In this document: positions 22,372 through 34,930 of the stretch, one piece after another | How positions within the stretch are numbered: the stretch's first letter is position 1 | How the letters are laid out: the number at the start of each line of letters is the position of its first letter | Origin: Congeria kusceri | Taxonomy: Eukaryota; Mollusca; Bivalvia; Myida; Dreissenidae | Length of the DNA: 64,000 nt | NCBI GenBank assembly: GCA_027627225.1 | Contig: CM051030.1 | Coordinates: 21,591,605-21,655,604 of the forward strand | Direction: 5' to 3' | Made by a program: the position numbers and the translations under genes | Notes under the pieces: model-generated | The model's input: only the letters and a program-made list of their open reading frames with translations | What the model was told of the DNA's origin: nothing | Database searches by the model: none

Positions 22372-23257
22372 GTACTTAGAAATTCAGGTTAAAGTTTGCG
22401 TGCAACAACCCCATATCTCTATAACTGCTACAGATATTCCATTGAAACTTCAAACTTGTCTTCAGGGTCATTATATAAGGTCACTGACCAAGGCCTATAA
22501 CTCTGACCTGCAATGTAGCAGAATTATTCCCCTTATTGTACTTAGAAATTCAGGTTAGAGTTTGCGTGCAGCAACTCCATATCTCTATAACAACTACAGA
22601 TATTCAATTGAAACTTCACACGTGTCTTCAAGGTCGTTTTATGAGGTCACTGAACAAGGCCCGTAACTCTGACCTGCAATGTAGCAGAATTATTCCCCTT
22701 ATTGTACTTAGAAATTCAGGTTAGAGTTTGCGTGCAACAACTCCATATCTCTATAACAACTACAGATATTCAATTGAAACTTCACACATGTCTTCAAGGT
22801 CGTTTTATAAGGTCACTGAACAAGGCCCATAACCTTGCAGAATTATGCCCCTGTTTGTACTTAAAAATTTCAGGTTAAGGGTTGCGTGCAACAACTAAAT
22901 ATCTTTATATCAGCTACAGATATTCAATTGAAACTTCACGCCTGTTTTCAAAGTCTTTATATAATTATATAAGGTCACTGGCCAAGGCACATAACTTTTT
23001 GTTTTTTCTTTGTAATATAATTTTTTATTTTTGTGTGTGTGTAACTTTTCATTTTCTCATATTAAATTTACATACGCATATATTCACACAATTACTATTT
23101 TAAATTCTTTTATAAGACATATGCAACAAAAATGTGCATAGGCAAATAACTGTGACCAGCATTTTAGAAGAATTATGCCCCTTTGTAGTGATAAGGGCCA
23201 ATAACACTGACAAAGCGGTTGAATAGTATAGCGCTGTCCTGAGATAACTCTTGTTTG

Positions 23258-23931
23258 ATGCCTTAACTTACTTCACAGAATGAGAGAAGACACCAATAGA
23301 AAATACATCAGAAAAGGACAATTTTCCTTTTTGCTAATAATTTGTATGCGTATCGACAATGCGGTGCCATGTAGAAGTGGCTGCATAGGTGGGGGCATCT
23401 GTGTCATTCAGACACATTTCTATTTATGGCAGTTTTTCGTATAGAGTTTTCTAAAACATCTTACTGTCTAAAACACATGGACTAATTAAAAAATACCACA
23501 GAAATACTTCTTGCAAGGTTTTCACCATTTTTATTATCAGATTTATAGAACGTATGTTATAGTTGCAAATAATTATTGTGGTCGTGCTGTTTTTAGGAAA
23601 CTTCTGTGCAGTTTTTAACAATATTTATGTGGAGGTAAAATATCAGGATTTGAACATGTAAATTGTGCAGTATTTATTTTTTGAACCACTAACATTTTCA
23701 TTGTTAATGGCACTGCTATACTATTTTCTCATAGAAATCTAGATGTGAAAGTAAGTGATACCATAGTTTCGAGTAAGTAATGCCACATATGCCTATATAT
23801 ATACGCTATACAAATTAAATTGGGTATTTAAAATCAATGTTTGTTATTAACAATTTCTCTGAATCATGTTGACAAAATACGTGGTATAATTTCATCTGAT
23901 GTGATGATTTAAATCCACAATTAAATTTCAG
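23258..23931. other. Intron 3' end, single-copy
   Basis: AT-rich sequence leading to the acceptor at 23930-23931. No repeat family was recognised. Confidence 0.4.
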
Positions 23932-23987
23932 GAAAATGAATGATGTGCACAAAAATAAGGTGACCAAAATTGATGACTCTGGTGATC
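23932..23987 (+). CDS. Receptor-tail gene, 56-nt exon
   Basis: Acceptor AAATTTCAG precedes and donor GTAAGT follows. The exon starts with the last base of a codon (Arg with the CG of the upstream exon), reads KMNDVHKNKVTKIDDSGD, and leaves one base, C. This C plus the TT opening the next exon makes Leu. The peptide is charged and hydrophilic, as expected for a cytoplasmic segment. At 56 nt it is not a multiple of three, so skipping it would break the frame. Both splice sites are strong and both phases fit. Confidence 0.78.
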
Positions 23988-24898
23988 GTAAGTTGTTTAA
24001 TCACTTAGTGTATTATTGGGGATTTTTTAGTTTAAAAGGACAATGTCATCGAAAAGGGCCTCAAGGGGGTCAATTTAAAAAAAAAAATCACAAATGTAGA
24101 TATAAATACTGGTGTGTAATAACAGTTAAAACAAGGTATATATAATTGGAAAAGAGTGTACATTTCTGAGATAAAAATCAATTATAATAAGGGTCGTGTT
24201 TGTTGGGCCCTTTTAATGTTTACATTTTTATGTCAGAACTGTAGTATTTTTGTATAACCATAGTTTACACACCATTTATTACCAAGCAGAATAGCGCAGA
24301 TGGTTGAATCACCGTCTGCTGTCATTTCTTTGTATGACTCCTAAGTCGTGAGTTTGCTACGCTTTTCGGGTTTTAATTTTTTCCAACTTTTTTGCTTATT
24401 TATTTTTATCAAGCACCTTAGTGTGTATAAAATTATATATTATTTAATTTAAATGTCTTAGTAAAGCGCATTTTTATCATATATTATAATTTATAGTGCA
24501 ATAGAATGCCAACTCTTTCATTGACATAGTCTCTTTAAACACTGCGGTTTGGTATATTCCATGTGCGCTCAGAAGTGAGCTATTCTGGTTTGTTGTTCTT
24601 TTCGTATCAGATAAACATCAATCTAAGTTAATATTTTGTTTAATAAACATCTCAAAACCTGCATGTCTACAGTTGTCCATGCAATGAATAGTTTAAAAAA
24701 TACGTTTATTTGGTATTTTGCTATGAAACATGTATACATATTCAACGTAACTTAAGTCAAAATCTCTTTTTACTCAGCAGTAATATCAGTGTGAATGACT
24801 AGCCATACATTTTGCAAAAAAGTCACAATGAAATAATATCTGTTAATGTTTATATTTTTACAATGGATAAACATGACTTTAGTATTTCATGGTTTCAG
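23988..24898. other. 911-bp intron
   Basis: The shortest of the four introns. It contains a tRNA-like SINE fragment (24284-24362) and otherwise AT-rich single-copy sequence. It ends at the TTTCAG acceptor. Confidence 0.6.
24284..24362 (+). repeat. tRNA-derived SINE head, degenerate
   Basis: TAGCGCAGATGG at 24292 matches the pol III A-box pattern TRGCNNAGYNGG. About 50 bases on, 'TCGTGAGTTTGCTAC' is a plausible mutated B box in the tRNA-like arrangement. It is followed by T-rich sequence. No intact tRNA fold is claimed. Confidence 0.4.
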
Positions 24899-25054
24899 TT
24901 GAAGTTGAGAATATGATGTATGTGCCAGCTGGTAATATTTCAAGACCTACACCAAGTGATGTCTACAGCACAGTCAACAAAACAAAACCAGCTGAAGCTT
25001 CAAAAGATGTATATGCAATGGTTGACAAAAAGGCAAAGGAAAAGAAAAAGAAAG
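24899..25054 (+). CDS. Receptor-tail gene, 156-nt exon with three tyrosine motifs
   Basis: It lies between TTTCAG and GTATGT. It encodes EVENMMYVPAGN, then PSDVYSTVNK, then SKDVYAMVDK, and ends in a polybasic run KKAKEKKKK. The tyrosines sit in YVPA, YSTV and YAMV contexts. The last two are Y-x-x-hydrophobic, usable by SH2 domains when phosphorylated or by AP-2 for endocytosis. The Asp at the -2 position departs from the strict ITIM rule. The exon ends in G, which joins AT from 46307 to give Asp, so the next motif reads KKDVYENP. There is no membrane segment or signal peptide. Confidence 0.87.
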
Positions 25055-25330
25055 GTATGTGTATGAATTTTTCTTTGCAAAAAATAACTAACATTAAATA
25101 TTCTATTAGACCCACTTGCACCTTGTCACTTGGCTTCTTTGACCTTTGACTTTTCATTGTGACCTTGACCTTGGACCTAGGGACCTGGTTCTTTTGGGGG
25201 ACTCACCATCTCAACATGCTTAACATTTTTGCCAAGTTATATTTCCCCCCCAGTGGATTGGATAGTTTTTATGCTCCCACCATCACACCATGAATGAAGG
25301 GGGAAAGGCAGATACTGTTAGCCCTCTCCA
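25055..25330 (-). repeat. Inverted family G fragment
   Basis: 25130-25245 reads as the reverse complement of the family G core ('CTTGACCTTGGACCTAGGGA'). The array that follows from 25330 runs forward, so the two face each other around a short segment holding 'CTCCCACCATCACACCATGA'. Confidence 0.55.
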
Positions 25331-26880
25331 CGTGTGTGTACGTGTGTTTGGAGCATAATCTTGTCCAGCATGGAAGGATTTTCAATTGAATTGGTAGAAA
25401 TGTTAAGCATGATAAGACGGTGTGCCGTGCGCAAGAACTAGGTCCAATGTTAAGGTCACACTTAAAGGTCAATGGTCAGATGTCAGAACTTTAGCCATAG
25501 GTCCTGTCCGAAGCATAATTTGGTCCATCATGGAAGGATTTACAAATAAACTAATAGAAATGTTAAGCATGAGAAGGCAGAGTGTCGAGCGCAAGAACCA
25601 GTTCCCTAGGTCCAAAATCCCACTTAAGTTCAATGGTCAGATGTAAGAATTTCAGCCATAGGTCCTGTTTGGAGAAAAATATAGTCCAGCATGGAAGAAT
25701 TTTCATACAACTTGGCAAAAATGTTAAGCATTTTAAGACAGTGTGTGACACCCTGAAAAGTAAAATGGCAAATATAAGAATTTCAGATATAGATCCTGTC
25801 CGGAGTATTAAGAATTTCAGATATAGATCCTGTCCGAAGTATAATTTTGTCCAGCATGTAAGGATTTTGAAATAACTTTATAGAAGTGTTAAACATGATG
25901 AGACGGTGTGTCGTGTGCAAGAACCAGGTCCCTACATCTATGGTAAAGGTCACTTGTGAAGGTCAAAGGTCAAAGCCATACTCCCTCTACAGAGTTTAAT
26001 TTTGTCCACCATTGAAGGATTTTCAAATAAAAAGGCTGAAATGATAAGAATTATGAGGCTGCGTGTCGCATGCAAGAAAGATCCCTAGGTACAAGGTCAA
26101 GATCACTTTTAAAGGTCATATAGAAAAGTTTATATCCTCTGACCCTGTCTGAAGTATTATTTTGTCCGAAATTGAAAGATTTCTAAATATCTTGGCAGAA
26201 GTGTAAAACTTGGAGTAGACTGTTGTGTCACTCTAAATAACTGGCTCCTTAGGTCGGAAGTCAAGGCCGAATTTGAAGGTCAAATGTCAGTATAAGACTT
26301 AAATCCTCAGACACTGTCTGAAACATAATTTTGTCCAGCATTGAATGATTTTTAAATTACTTTGCAGAAGAGTTTAGCATTATGGATAGGTGTATTGCAA
26401 GCAATAATTATGTCCCTAGGTCCAAGGTCGAAGTCACACTCAAAGATTAAATATATGAATGAATATCTGAATGAGTATATCCAGAGCATAAATTTGTCTG
26501 GCATTGAAGGATTTTTTAATAGCTTGGCAAAAGTGATAATCTTTTTGAGGTGAATGCAGTAACTGTATCCAAAGTCAAGGTCACACTCAAAGGTCAAATA
26601 TAAAAATGAAAACTACTGAGTTTGCACAGAGCATAATTTTGACCGGCATTGAAGCATTTAAAAATATTTTTGCAAAAGTGATAAGTATTATTGGATGGTG
26701 TGACACCTTTAAGAACCAGGTCCCTACATCTGAGGTCAAGGTTACTTTTGATGGTCCAAGGTCAAATCATTTTCTAGAGCCTAATATTTCTAGCATGCAG
26801 GGATTTTCAAACAAGTTTGCAAAAATGGTCACGAATATTTTGAGTTTGAGTGTTGCATGCAATCAAATGAATTGTGAGTT
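25331..26880 (+). repeat. Family G core array, about nine units
   Basis: Units of about 150-170 bp contain 'TCCAGCATGGAAGGATTTTC', 'TTGGCAGAAATGTTAAGCAT', 'AAGAACCAGGTCCCTAGGTC' and 'AAGGTCACACTTAAAGGTCA'. Divergence rises toward the right end. Small open frames on both strands here are artefacts of the period. Confidence 0.65.
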
Positions 26881-27429
26881 GTGAATTATATGAATTATTT
26901 CCCTTTATTGTGTCCAGGGCAAGAAAAAGGCACGACCCAACCCACCTGAAATCAGCTGCAATGATTAAACCCTCCTGCCCAAAATCAGTCTCATCGCTCA
27001 AGCCAAATTCCCCAACATCTGCAACATTACCGGAATCATGGCGGCAAGCAAATTGGCAGTATTGCTTGAGCTACCAAGCCTATCTCTCGACCTGCACCCC
27101 TCCCAACATTGGCCAATGTCTAAAAGCTACCTTAGCCATCTGATATATATGTATTTTTTCGATCTTGAACAATTTTAAGTTGATAACGAATGAACACCGT
27201 TTGAATCGGGTAATAGTATAATGGATCCGTCATGATTCGTGGGGGATTTATAATTATGCAGTAATGCATGATCATACATTTGCGATTCTTCCTTTTATAA
27301 ACCTGAAACTATTAAAATTACATGTACTTCTCCTACTAAAATTGCAATTAACTGGTTTTTCCTACTTGAATAAAATTGTTTTGACCTAAGTACTTTGGTG
27401 GCAGTGTACATCAATTTTATAAGGTTGCA
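26881..27429. other. Intronic sequence without recognised repeats
   Basis: 26910-27140 is slightly richer in GC and gives an 89-codon plus-strand frame (26874-27143) with no recognisable domain and no acceptor/donor pair matching the gene's phases. The rest is AT-rich. Confidence 0.3.
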
Positions 27430-30400
27430 TTTTTTGCTCCCGGGAGTTTGTCTGTCGTTCGTCATGTATCGTCAACAATTACCTTGTGAACACTCTAAAG
27501 GCCACATTTATTGCCCAATTTTCATGAAACTTACTCAGAACATTTGTCCCAATGGTATCTCGAACGAGTTAGAAATTGGGTCATGTGGGGTAAAAAAGCT
27601 AGGTCACTTGGTCAAATTGAAGACAAGAGGGCCATAATGGCCCAAAGCACGTAGGAAACTCACAAACATTGTGGCCCCAGACAGGGAGGGTGCGGGAGGG
27701 ATTTTTCCCTCCCTACAGAATTTTTTTTTAATGCGGATGGATAACACTTGCGTTTATTTCTGCTAAAACTGGTTCAAAAATAGTATTTATTGAGATATCT
27801 TATATGACTAGCATGTAGCAACATTAAAAAAAAAAAAAACATCAGTGTAACAAGGATAGGTATCAAAGCACTAAACATTAAAATGATCTCTGTTCTGGTT
27901 TTGATGCCAAATGCTCATTTAGGAAATTCAAAATTTCTAGGTAGGTTTGGAATATCCATTTTAATAAACTTAATTTGGATTTAAGAAAGAAACAGTAAAA
28001 TAGCGGCATGTTAATGTCAATAAATCATCCAGTGAATTCAATTACACATTTTAATTATTGAGAATTCAGTTTTTCTGGGAGTCCGTTAAAGAAACTAATG
28101 AATGCAAGTTTTCACGCCTTTTTCATGCCTTATTGTTTTGAAAAATAATGGGTAGCCATCTGTAGGTCAAAGGATAACTGGTATTTCCGTAATTACCTCG
28201 TGTTTCAATTAGAGTAAGAGCAGTCATCGAACAATTCCCTATGCATAACTGTGGTATCTTACCTTCTGTTTTAAATAGAATTAAAGCAATTATCTGTCGA
28301 CTATCAAAAGCTTCCGGACACTTTGTGTACTGGTTTATTGATCAGGAACGTGGCCATATCTATTGCAGCCGCAGCCCCAATCAAATTGCAATGGCCCATT
28401 TTCTTAACAGCCCCAGACCATTGTGAAATCTTAATGATGATTTTCGAGAATATTTGTTTATGCTCCCAAAAATATTGGAGCAGCGCCCGCGGCTCCTGCT
28501 TCCCGTGCTCCTACGCGCCTGGGTACAGGATAGGATCAATTTAATCTCATATAATCTCATGGTAATAGACAAACTAAAGTACGAGTTTGGTAGTGGATGT
28601 GCGGTGTTTTTTCTAATGGTTCTTAAATAATTTTTCGCGATATTCTTACCTTACCCTTTTTCATTACGTCAGTGACAATTCTCGAAAATGCAGAAACAGT
28701 AGATTTTGATGTCTTTTTTGCAGACAGTTTTGGAGAACTAGTTGCAATGCCATAATTACGATGGGTGTGCTATAAGGTCAAGTTTTGCTTTTTCTTTTAT
28801 AATTTTCTGTTCAATGATGATAAATGATGTTAACGCAGGTTCTGAAGATATCAATGTTGCATGTACAAACAACTGCATGCAAATTTTATCAATACATTTT
28901 TATGGTCATACACAAACTGTGTAAGTTTGGTCAACATTGAATATAAAATCATGTGTTCAGGCCAATAATTGATAACTTGTTGATGTTTTTTTCCAAATAA
29001 ACGGGGCAATAACTCCGATGTTTCTGGTCTGATCATGCTTATATTAGATTTTTTGGATGAAAAATGAAGTCTCTATCCTGAATAATGTTCATTTTTAATA
29101 AATAAAGGGCATTTATTATGGTTTTTGAAACACGTTCTGGCCAATATTTGGCATCTGCTGAGATCTGATGGTCATACACAAACTTTGAAAGTTTGGTTAA
29201 GATTGGATGGAAAATGAAGTCTTTAAGTTGGAAAAAGGCATTTTTGCATGTTTTTGCATGAAAAAGGGGCAATAACTCTAGTGTTACTGGTGTTATCTGA
29301 CCCAATAACAATCCCAGATAATCCTAGATGTTATTGTCATACACAAACTGTGCAAGTTTGGTTAAGATTGGATAAAAAGTTAAATCTCTTGCGTGAATAC
29401 GAACCCAATTGTTGACGGCACACGGACGATGGCCGACGGCTGACAAATAATTCATGACGCAGGAGAGGTCCCCTATACCCATAGCTCACAAAGCATTTTC
29501 GTGCTCAGGTGAGCTGAAAAAGCTTGTTAACATTCTGGAAGTCACATTTTTTGCCCAATCAGCATGAAACTCGCTTAGTACATTTGTTCCTGTGATATCT
29601 CTGCCAAGTTCAAAAAAGGTTCTGCTCCTTTGTAAAAACATGGGGCAGTTCTCCTTATATGGCTGTAGAAAAAGCTTGTGAACACTCTAGAAGTCACATT
29701 TTTGACCCAATCAACATGAAACTTGCTTAGAACATTTGTTGTTATGATATTTCTGTTCAGTTTAAAAATGGTTCTGCTATGTTTAAATACACGGCAGTTT
29801 TGCTTATATGGCTACATAAAAAAATTGTATGAACACGCTAGAGACACCATTTATTGCCAAATCTTCATGAAAGTTGCCCACAACATTTGTTTCATGATAA
29901 CTCAGACGAGTTCTAAACAGGTTGATGTTGTGTAAAAAACTAGGTCACCTGGCCAAATTGAAGAAAAAGCTTGTGAACACTCTAGAGGCCACATTTATAG
30001 CCCAATCATCATGAAACTTGCTCGGAACATTTGTCTCAATGATATCTTGGACGAGTTCAAAATTGGGTCATGTGGGGTCAAACACAAGGTCACCAGGCCA
30101 AATTGAAGAAAAAGCTTGTGATCACTCTAAAGGCCACATTTATATCCCAATCATCATGAAACTTGATCAGAACAGTTGTCCCAATGATATCTCGGAAGAG
30201 TTTAAAACTGGGTCACATGGGGTCAAAAATAAGGTCAGTAGAGAATTTGGACAAAAGCTTGTGAACACTCTAGAAGTCATGTTTTTGCCCAATCTTCTTG
30301 AAAATTGCTCAGAAGATTTGCTTCAATGATATCTCGGATGAGTTTGAAAGAGCGTCATGTGGGGTAAACAACTAGGTCACCAGGCCAGATTGAACAGAAA

Positions 30401-30652
30401 GCTTGTGAACTGTGTAAGGCCTCATTGATAGGCCAGTCATTACAAAATTGCTTCGAACATTTGTTCCAATGATATCTGGGCAAGTTCGACACCAGGTCAC
30501 ATGGGGTAAATAACTGGGTCACCAGGCCAAATTGAAAAAAAGCTTGTGAACACTCTAGAGGCCATATTTTTCGCCAAATCTGAATGAAACTTGCTCAAAA
30601 CAGTTTAGTTTCCTAGCCCCTCAGTGACGTAGGGCCTTATTGCTCTCTTGTT
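27430..30652 (+). mobile_element. Family B core-repeat element with a nested reverse element
   Basis: The left end is degenerate (GCTCCCGGGAGTTTGTC...). One core precedes and about seven cores follow the nested insertion at 27623-29515. Core phrases are 'GAACACTCTAGAGGCCACAT', 'AATCATCATGAAACTTGCTC' and 'GGTCATGTGGGGTCAAA'. It ends 'GTAGGGCCTTATTG' then CTCTCTTGTT at 30652, which directly abuts the next element. Confidence 0.7.
27623..29515 (-). mobile_element. Family K core-repeat element, reverse orientation, nested
   Basis: On the minus strand it starts AGCTCACCTGAGCACGAAAA and ends GGGCCATTATGGCCC then TCTTGT. It interrupts the family B phrase CAAATTGAAG|AAAAAGCTTG. Near its 5' side are two to three cores with 'CACAGTTTGTGTATGA' and 'ACTAGAGTTATTGCCCC' (complement of 28900-29400). 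The middle, 27650-28840, is unrelated sequence with no gene that I can support. Confidence 0.65.
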
Positions 30653-31848
30653 AGCTCGACTTTGCGAAGAAAAAAAGTAGAGCTATTGTGTCCTCGCCCT
30701 TTCGTCTGCATCCGCGTCAGCCTTTGCATTAGTTAAGTTGTTTGGCTAAGATTTTATGACTCCAGCATCTTGATGTGGGAGGCATATAGTGATTGTCCTG
30801 TCTGTCCGTCCTTCCGTCAGTCTGTTCTTCGTCTGTGACAAGGTTAAGTAGATTTTACTGTTTGGTCCAGCACCAACACCACTTACTACAACACTTGGAT
30901 ACTTACAGTTGCTGCTTATGACCATTCCCTATCCACCTGTATCACCCAACCTCGCTTTGACCTTTATTTAATTTGAAATTAGAATAATTTAAATGGGCTG
31001 TTTCTTGGTTAACTTGATTTTACCATTTTGTCTAGCACCAACACCGCCTGCTACAACACTTAAATACTGACGCAGTTGTTGCTTATGACTTGACTACCAC
31101 CCATATCACCCAACCTCACTTTGACCTTCACCTTGATCTAATTTGGACAAAGAAATGGGCTATCCGGCACCAACGGGGGGCATGTGTGTTTATCAAACAC
31201 AGATTCTTGTTTGGTTAAGTTTTTTCTCAGAGTTCATTTCTCAGAAACTATCAGAGTTATCCATTTGAAACTTCCAATACTTGTTCACTATCAAAAAGGT
31301 ACTCCATTTCAACAAGGCAGGTAACCCTGTGATTTGTATTTCCAGAGCTATATGCCCTTGTTTTTATTACAACTTAGCATATTTTGACAATTTTTTGGTG
31401 AATATAAAATTGCTCAATAACTATCAAAGACTTTAGATTGAAAATCAAGGTACTTGTTTATAGTACTTAAACATATTGAAGACAATAGAAGGTAACTCTT
31501 TAGAGGATTTTGCTTAAGTAATTGCCCTTTTTTCAACTTATAAATTTTGTTTTAGGTAAAGTTTCACAATATCTATAAGAGGTATTGACTTGAAACTCAA
31601 AGTACTTGATCACATTGATTAACTTATTGTGTAGACAAGAGGAGGTAACTATATGAAGGATTTTGGTGGAGTTATTGCCCTTTTTAAACTTAGTATATTT
31701 TGCTTTAGGTCGAATTTGTCAATATCTATAAGTGGTATTGAGTTGAACTTCAAAATACTTTATAACAGTGACAAGGTTATTCTATAAACAAACGCCTAGA
31801 GTATTATCAAAGTCGAGCGTACAGCACCTGTAGGCGGTGCTCTTGTTT
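30651..31848 (+). mobile_element. Family L core-repeat element
   Basis: It starts TTAGCTCGACTTTGCGAAG directly at the end of the previous element. AAAGTCGAGC near its right end is the inverted complement of GCTCGACTTT. It closes with the hairpin GCACC-TGTAGGC-GGTGC and TCTTGTTT. The interior has two core types: a 'CACCAACACC.CTACAACACTT' unit, and a unit of about 155 bp with 'TATAAGAGGTATTGACTTGA' and 'GAGTTATTGCCCTTTTT'. Confidence 0.7.
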
Positions 31849-34192
31849 ATATATGGATTTAATTTTGAATAATTACAGTTTCCTTTAGGTTTACAGTGTT
31901 CTGATTGGCTGAAATGCATTATGTGACAGGCTTTTATTTTTTAATGAAACCGGTTGCCTCTATTAATATTCATGAGGGACTACTTTTTATTGTTGTTTAC
32001 ATGCAGTTCTGTCACAAAAAAACACACAAATAAAAATACATTTTAACAGATGTATTCACATGTATCCATTGAACTATTAAAAAAGAATTAATAATTAATT
32101 AATTAATAATAAAGTATAAACATGTAAAATGTATGTTGTTTGCTTCTTTTTGCCTGTTTAATGAGCATTATGCATTAAAGAAAGAAAGAACATAGAGAGA
32201 AAATTCAACACAAACATAAAAAAATTGGATAAAAATATGGAAATGTTTATAATTAAGTTTATATTTATCAAAAGAGGAAAAAAAAAAAATAACAAACACA
32301 AACATAAAAATTTTACAGATTAGGGCAAACAATGGTTTAGAAACAACAGGTTTCAGTCAACTATCAGACATCCAGTTGAACAAACATCTCACATTGTTTT
32401 GACAAGGAATCAACCGGAAAACCAAGCGAGCATGTTATGCAGTCATCTCATGGAGATTGCAAAAAAATACCACAAGAACACTTCGAAAAATGTGCGAGCT
32501 GCATAAAATTGTCATCATTGTAAAAATCCCTTTTTCAAGTACGCAAATGACTCGCCAGCTGCAAAGCTCAAAACACTCCTCAAAGTAGGCTCATGTAAGT
32601 CAGTTAAGCATAAGTCAAGGATGATTTGCACAAACTTTACCTGTTAATTTTCTGGAACATTTATCCATCCACATTGCACGACAGGGCGAAGCATATCTTT
32701 TACATCCAGTCTGTGGCAAATCTTTATAACACACTGTGGCTTATCACCCTCTGACGAATCATCATTAAACTGTGGAAAATCGTTATGTGTCAAATCATTA
32801 TTGTGTTTAATCGTTACTAATTCTGTCACTCAGGGCCTGGAGTTTCAGCAGCAGCTGAAGCAAAAAAGTTTTAAAAAATGGAAGAATTGTCATTTACTAG
32901 TAGCTTTGACTAAAACAATTAAAATTTAACGTTCATAGTTTGTTTTGAATAAGATGCATACCAATTGACCTTTTCAATTTGTGTTGCACAGGTAATGAAA
33001 ATAATAGGCATACTGAACAGTAGTTTGTGATTTGCGGTCGATGACACAATTCTATAGATTTGATATTTTGATCAGTACTAAAATAGTAAAAGTCATTTAC
33101 CTTTTTCTCGTCTTGATTTTATATCCACACTGTAAGTTATGTTTTGCACAAATTGCAAAAAAATGTGGTGTTGAAATATTTGCTCAACACACGGTTTTCA
33201 AATGCATGCCATAATGGGTGTAAAACATTGACTAACATCCAGGGCCTAATGGGTCGTTTAAAGAAAGAAATAAAACATACATATTAAACATAGCGTTTCA
33301 GATGTAAAAATAAACATTAATTCAAATGTAAAAATAGACATTAATTATTTTATATTTTACGCCTGAAGTACTGTTCTAACCACACATGTATATTTGCGTT
33401 TACAAAATTTGAAAACAACTTTCGACTCGTGACTCGTTTAGCCTTCAGTCGTAAATCCAAATTGGAATGCATTTGGATATTTCTGTCTCGTGCTACATGT
33501 ATATTATGGATACAAAGCACCTTGTTCAAAATTGTTCTTAAGATATATCAACCAAAACAAAGTAAATCAAAAGTAAATTTTATCACTAGAGCTACTGTTG
33601 TATTTAATATACTGCTGTATAGCGTCTGATGAATGCCATGTACACAATGCAAGGGGCTACGAATCATACTTCAAGTATACACACAATTGTAATTATAATT
33701 GTAATTATAAGAATCGAAACACTCTTTTCGGTGCTTCATGAATGTATAACGGTCAGTTTTTTAAAATCTTATTTGCACAAAGCTAAAGGCATTAAATAAT
33801 GCATGAAAGTCACATTTATTTTAAAGCTTAGCTTTTTCCGCCTTTAATTTCTGTCATGACTGCTGGTTATCTCAAAAACATTTTATTTCATGAATTGCTT
33901 TTGGATGCACAAAAAAGACATCTATTTTTATCAGTTATACTACACTGGCTCATTAAAAGCCAAAAAAAAATCACCTTTGTTCTTAATGGACATACAATAC
34001 TCCATTTAAAAAGCGTGTTTTGATACAAAAGCGTGCAAAAATGATGTCGCAATGCACAAGGTCATGGACGCCTCATAAAAACATGCGTGTACTGGTTACG
34101 TGCTCAATTACACAATTATTGTTGATGTAAAAAACAAGAAGCTAGAAATGTGTTTTAACATGTGGCTCCATATCACATTATTTGTTTAAATA
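31849..34192. other. 2.3 kb of intron without a supported gene
   Basis: AT-rich with poly(A)-like tracts. One minus-strand frame at 32644-32829 is protein-like in composition (acidic, with DVKDMLRPVVQCGWINVPEN). The neighbouring minus-strand sequence also has protein-like stretches broken by stops. I do not recognise it; it may be a decayed transposon or gene fragment. Confidence 0.3.
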
Positions 34193-34930
34193 TTTTTAGC
34201 TCACCTGAGCACAATGGTAAACTTGTTGAAAACACTGAGGACAGGTTCCAGAACTCGGAAGTTCTGAATGCCATGAATGTTCTGGTACCCAAATATATCA
34301 GTGATTCGAATTGTGTTGCCAAGTTTGGAAACGAAGATTTAATGATTTTATTGAATCAGTTCAACAAACATCTTATCAGTTCAACAGAATGTATCCGTGA
34401 ACAATGATTGTTCAAATGATGCCCTTGGAGTCAAAACTGGCCACGCCCCGGGGGTCACACGGTTTATATAGACTTGTATAGCAAAATGACTTTAAAAATC
34501 TTCTCTGAAACCGCTAGGCCTAGAGGTTTCATATTTGGTATGTAACATTGTATAGTGTGCCTCTACAAAGATTGTTCAAGTGATGCCCCTGGGGTCAAAA
34601 ATGGCCACACCCTGTGGTTCACATGGTTTATATAGACTTAAATAGCAAAATGACTTTAAAAATCTTCTCCTCTGAAACTTCAAAGCCGAGAGGTTTTATA
34701 TTTGGTATGTAACATTGTGTAGTGGTCCTCTACAAAGATTGTTTGAATGAGGTCCCATGGGTCAAAACAGACCACACCCCATTGGTCACATGGTTAATAT
34801 AGACTTAAATAGCAAAATGACTTTAAAAATCTTCTCCTCTGAAACCGCAAGTCCTAGAGGTTTCATATATTTGTAACGTAACATTGCATAGTGGTCCTCT
34901 CCAACAATTGTTTAATTTTTCATACTTTTT
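34193..34930 (+). mobile_element. Family A element carrying a non-repeat coding-like insert
   Basis: It starts TTTTTAGCTCACCTGAGCAC, but instead of the usual left region it has about 190 bp of unrelated sequence (34217-34409) before the cores resume at 'TTGTTCAAATGATGCCCTTG'. Three to four cores follow. The right side passes into family I cores at about 34930 without a clear 3' hairpin. Confidence 0.6.
34217..34409 (+). pseudogene. Captured coding-like fragment, unidentified
   Basis: An open frame reads LVENTEDRFQNSEVLNAMNV and continues with LVPKYISDSNC, FGNEDLMILLNQF and STECIREQ, then stops where the repeat core resumes. Composition and amphipathic pattern are protein-like and unlike the hydrophobic frames produced by the cores. 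It resembles the middle part of zinc-finger/hAT-domesticated proteins of the ZNF862/KIAA1586 type. That resemblance is weak and from memory. Confidence 0.4.

Larger units (their letters stand above)
20100..23257 (+). mobile_element. Family H core-repeat element with a nested insertion
   Basis: It begins TTTTTAGCTTGACTATACAC, with AATAGTTCGAGCTATAC nearby forming the hairpin. Its core of about 184 bp ('CTTAGAAATTCAGGTTAGAG', 'CAACAACTCCATATCTCTAT', 'AATTGAAACTTCACACGTGT') appears once before and three to four times after the nested block at 20441-22371. The end is GAATAGTATAGCGCTGTCC followed by CTCTTGTTT at 23257. 20290-20440 carries many short TAACTGCAGTTA-like palindromes. Confidence 0.65.

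Noticed and set aside
26874..27143. 89-codon plus-strand frame as a possible extra exon
   Set aside because: No acceptor/donor pair fits the phase between 25054 and 46307, which already join correctly without it.
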